Below are positions 62,040-64,000 of a DNA stretch of 64,000 nucleotides, piece after piece. Every line of letters starts with the position of its first letter. Positions within the stretch are counted from its first letter, which is position 1. Location of the stretch: NCBI GenBank assembly GCA_905116865.2, contig CAJHNH020004702.1, positions 541,169-605,168 on the forward strand, in the 5' to 3' direction. A model generated the notes under the pieces. The model saw only the letters and a program-made list of their open reading frames with translations, searched no databases and had not been told where the DNA came from. Position numbers and translations under genes: made by a program. The DNA comes from Candidula unifasciata (lineage: Eukaryota; Mollusca; Gastropoda; Stylommatophora; Geomitridae).

Positions 62040-64000
62040 CGTCCAGACATCATCAGAGCTTCACATGGCATCCATATAGAAGTTTACTTAAGTAGGTGTA
62101 AAACTGTAGACGTGCTCCAGGCACTGACGGCATCCGATACGACGACATGCTGATGATGTCAAATGCTGATTTGAAAAGTGTGGCAAAGGAATTTAATATC
62201 AGCATCCAGAGTGGCCAGATACAAGAGGAATGGCTCCACATTTATTTGTTCCCACTACCGAAGCCGAATAAAGACCACTGAAAGATCTGCGGCTACACAA
62301 TCATCTCGATACAGAATACTGTTGCCAAACTTTTGGAGAAAATTGTCTCACGAAGATTGACTACCTACTTGGAACTACTCGATAAGTTCCTACCAACACT
62401 TGAAGGGTATATGTTGAATCAAGAGACATGGTTCAATGCTGCAGTTTTCGCCTACGATGTTTACGAGGGATTTCAGATTAAAGAAGAGACATGTGCGGCA
62501 GCTGTGGACTTAGAAGATGCCTACAATAAAGTACTATTTTAAAATTTTTGCAATTACTGCTTAAACTAGAAGTAAATCCTATTCTGATCAGCTGGATTGC
62601 TGCGGTCCTGTTCCAGAGGAAGATAGTACTCAGATGTGGTAGCTGGTTCTCAGAACCGCAAACGATATGTCCAGGCTTGCCACAGGGATCACCGCTATCA
62701 CCAGTCTTATTCAACGTGTATACGGTGATGATCACCGAGCAGCAGTTAAATGAAAAGGGAAATACTTTGACATTTGCTGATGACATTTTGATTTATCGAC
62801 GAGGGCGTCATAGACAGGAGATCGTCAGCACAATGCACAAAAAACTCGATGGAATTGCCGCCTAGTTCCAATGCCTATGTCAATATTTCGAAACCATCAG
62901 TGTCATGGTTCTCTTTGAACAATCATAAAGTCAAGTCGGACTTACCAGAAGTGAAAATGCCTGGTAATGTGTTGATCAGAACTAACGTTATGACGTTTCT
63001 CGGAGTGAGGTTTGATCGCAGCTTGTCATTCAGGGAACATGTTGACCCTTTGATAACAAAGGAACGGAAAGGTCAATCTGCAGTGAGGATTATGGCTGCT
63101 TCCAATATCGAGCAAAGACTACTAATACTTCTATTCTACGGTCTGGTCCTTTCCCCCATTGAATACGCTCTGGGCATCCTCACTGTCAGTGCTACCCAGA
63201 TTGAACGACTTAAAAAGGTGCACAATGAAGCCATGCGCATTATTTTGGGATGTACAAGAAATACATCATGTGGGGCAATGAGGTATCTACTTGACTTTCC
63301 AACTATTAACCAAAGGATCAGGATCTGGAGGGCTCGGGCATACCTTAAAATATGTGCTGACAATAAACACCCACTGCATCAAGCGCTTTTTAGTGAAAAG
63401 GGCAACAGGCTGAAGAGGGGAAAATCATGGCTAGGTCGGGCAGAAGATTTTAATAGGCAAATATGCAGCCTAACCGACATTACACCTGGTGGATACCTGT
63501 GCCTCATGCGTTTACTTGTACATTTTCCTGTATTGCCACACTCAATAGACGATGTAGAGAAAATAATCCTGTTGCTGTTAATGTAGAGGTCAACGCTCTC
63601 ATCAGTGAAAATTCAGACGAAGCAGATGCACTAATCTACATAGACGGATCGGTTTTAAGCCAAAAAAGAAGCGCATGGGAATTCACAGCTTTCTCAGAGG
63701 AGCAGAAACAGTCAAAGAAGCCAACGGCACCTTCTCTCTGACAGCGGCATGACGATGGAGGTGATGGCAGTGACGCAAGCGTTCACCTGGCTCGAAAAAA
63801 CTAAAACTACACCCGCTTATGAATACTCAGTGATTCAATAAGTATGATCCGGAGGGTTCAGACAGGTTCAGTGCGAAGACAATGGCTTGAATCATTACAG
63901 AAGTCCACTGTGCGCGGAGTCACCTTTATTTTTGTTACGGAACACGCAGGCGTCGATGGAAATGAAAGACCTGAAAGGTTGGCTGGATCCGCTATCACTA
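62040..64000 (+). pseudogene. I-clade (Nimb-like) LINE, RT and RNase H, runs off the window
   Basis: The broken frames in order are KIVSRRLTTYLELLDKFLPT; motif A AAVDLEDAYNKV (62500); motif B CPGLPQGSPLSPVLFNVYT (62670); motif C LTFADDILIYRRG (62770); and a long post-RT frame (62849-63586) with MTFLGVRFDRSLSF and RLKKVHNEAMRIILGCTR. An RNase H domain follows: LIYIDGSVLS (63637), TMEVMAVTQAF, SDSISMIRRVQTGSV (63835) and HAGVDGNERPERLAG (63950). A 3'-proximal RNase H is typical of the I superfamily, and Nimb elements are common in snails. Frameshifts lie at about 62362, 62545, 62860, 63590 and 63742. Confidence 0.88.

Noticed and set aside
35668..64000. Upstream DUR3 exon(s) encoding the first helices
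   Set aside because: I scanned the minus strand for the expected WTWA-type motif and for a block ending in phase 0, and found none I could defend.

Overview
This is animal nuclear DNA, most likely from a lophotrochozoan and probably a marine gastropod mollusc. The coding DNA sits in short exons with GT-AG borders. Microsatellites are dense. Interspersed repeats include tRNA-headed SINEs, several LINE clades (one resembling the I/Nimb elements of snails), mariner- and hAT-type DNA transposons, and an LTR retrotransposon. The species is an inference; no marker gene fixes it.

Only one host gene is supported. It lies on the minus strand and spans at least 6331-35667. Eleven exons with compatible phases join into one 613-codon frame that reads as a DUR3-type urea/sodium-solute symporter (SLC5 superfamily). 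The 5' exons, expected to carry the initiator and first membrane helices, and the exon with the stop codon were not found. One exon (19565-19695) was located only by resolving a phase mismatch. With the next exon it encodes a cysteine-rich cytoplasmic loop.

Layout. 1-6.3 kb: repeats, a 38-bp minisatellite, a strong 37-bp-arm palindrome and SINEs. 6.3-35.7 kb: the DUR3 gene, whose introns hold almost every repeat class seen here. These include a 30-bp minisatellite open on both strands, long TTC and AAAG arrays, (CAGA)n/(CAGG)n, a decayed R2/HERO-like LINE at 25.0-28.4 kb, and a hAT-like element with a LINE fragment inside it. 35.7-40.6 kb: LINE and SINE debris plus a TTC array. 40.8-48.0 kb: an 845-bp tandem repeat whose second unit is interrupted by an LTR retrotransposon at 42.14-47.21 kb. 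That element has 942-bp LTRs about 1% different, a tRNA-Pro-like primer site, and one long gag-like frame with a single in-frame TGA; no reverse transcriptase was seen. 48-64 kb: a mariner element with a SINE nested in it, a 5'-truncated LINE with a clear target-site duplication, a mariner-like MITE, more SINEs, and an I-clade LINE running off the right edge.

The repeats interact. A SINE family with a (GAA)n tail (about ten copies) shares its tail type with the LINE at 51.8-53.0 kb, and those tails appear to have seeded the long TTC arrays. Several insertions are nested with readable target-site duplications, so their relative ages can be ordered. Host function comes only from the transporter. 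I found no CRISPR array, operon, rRNA gene or confident tRNA gene. All alignments were made by eye, so repeat borders are approximate unless a target-site duplication is given.
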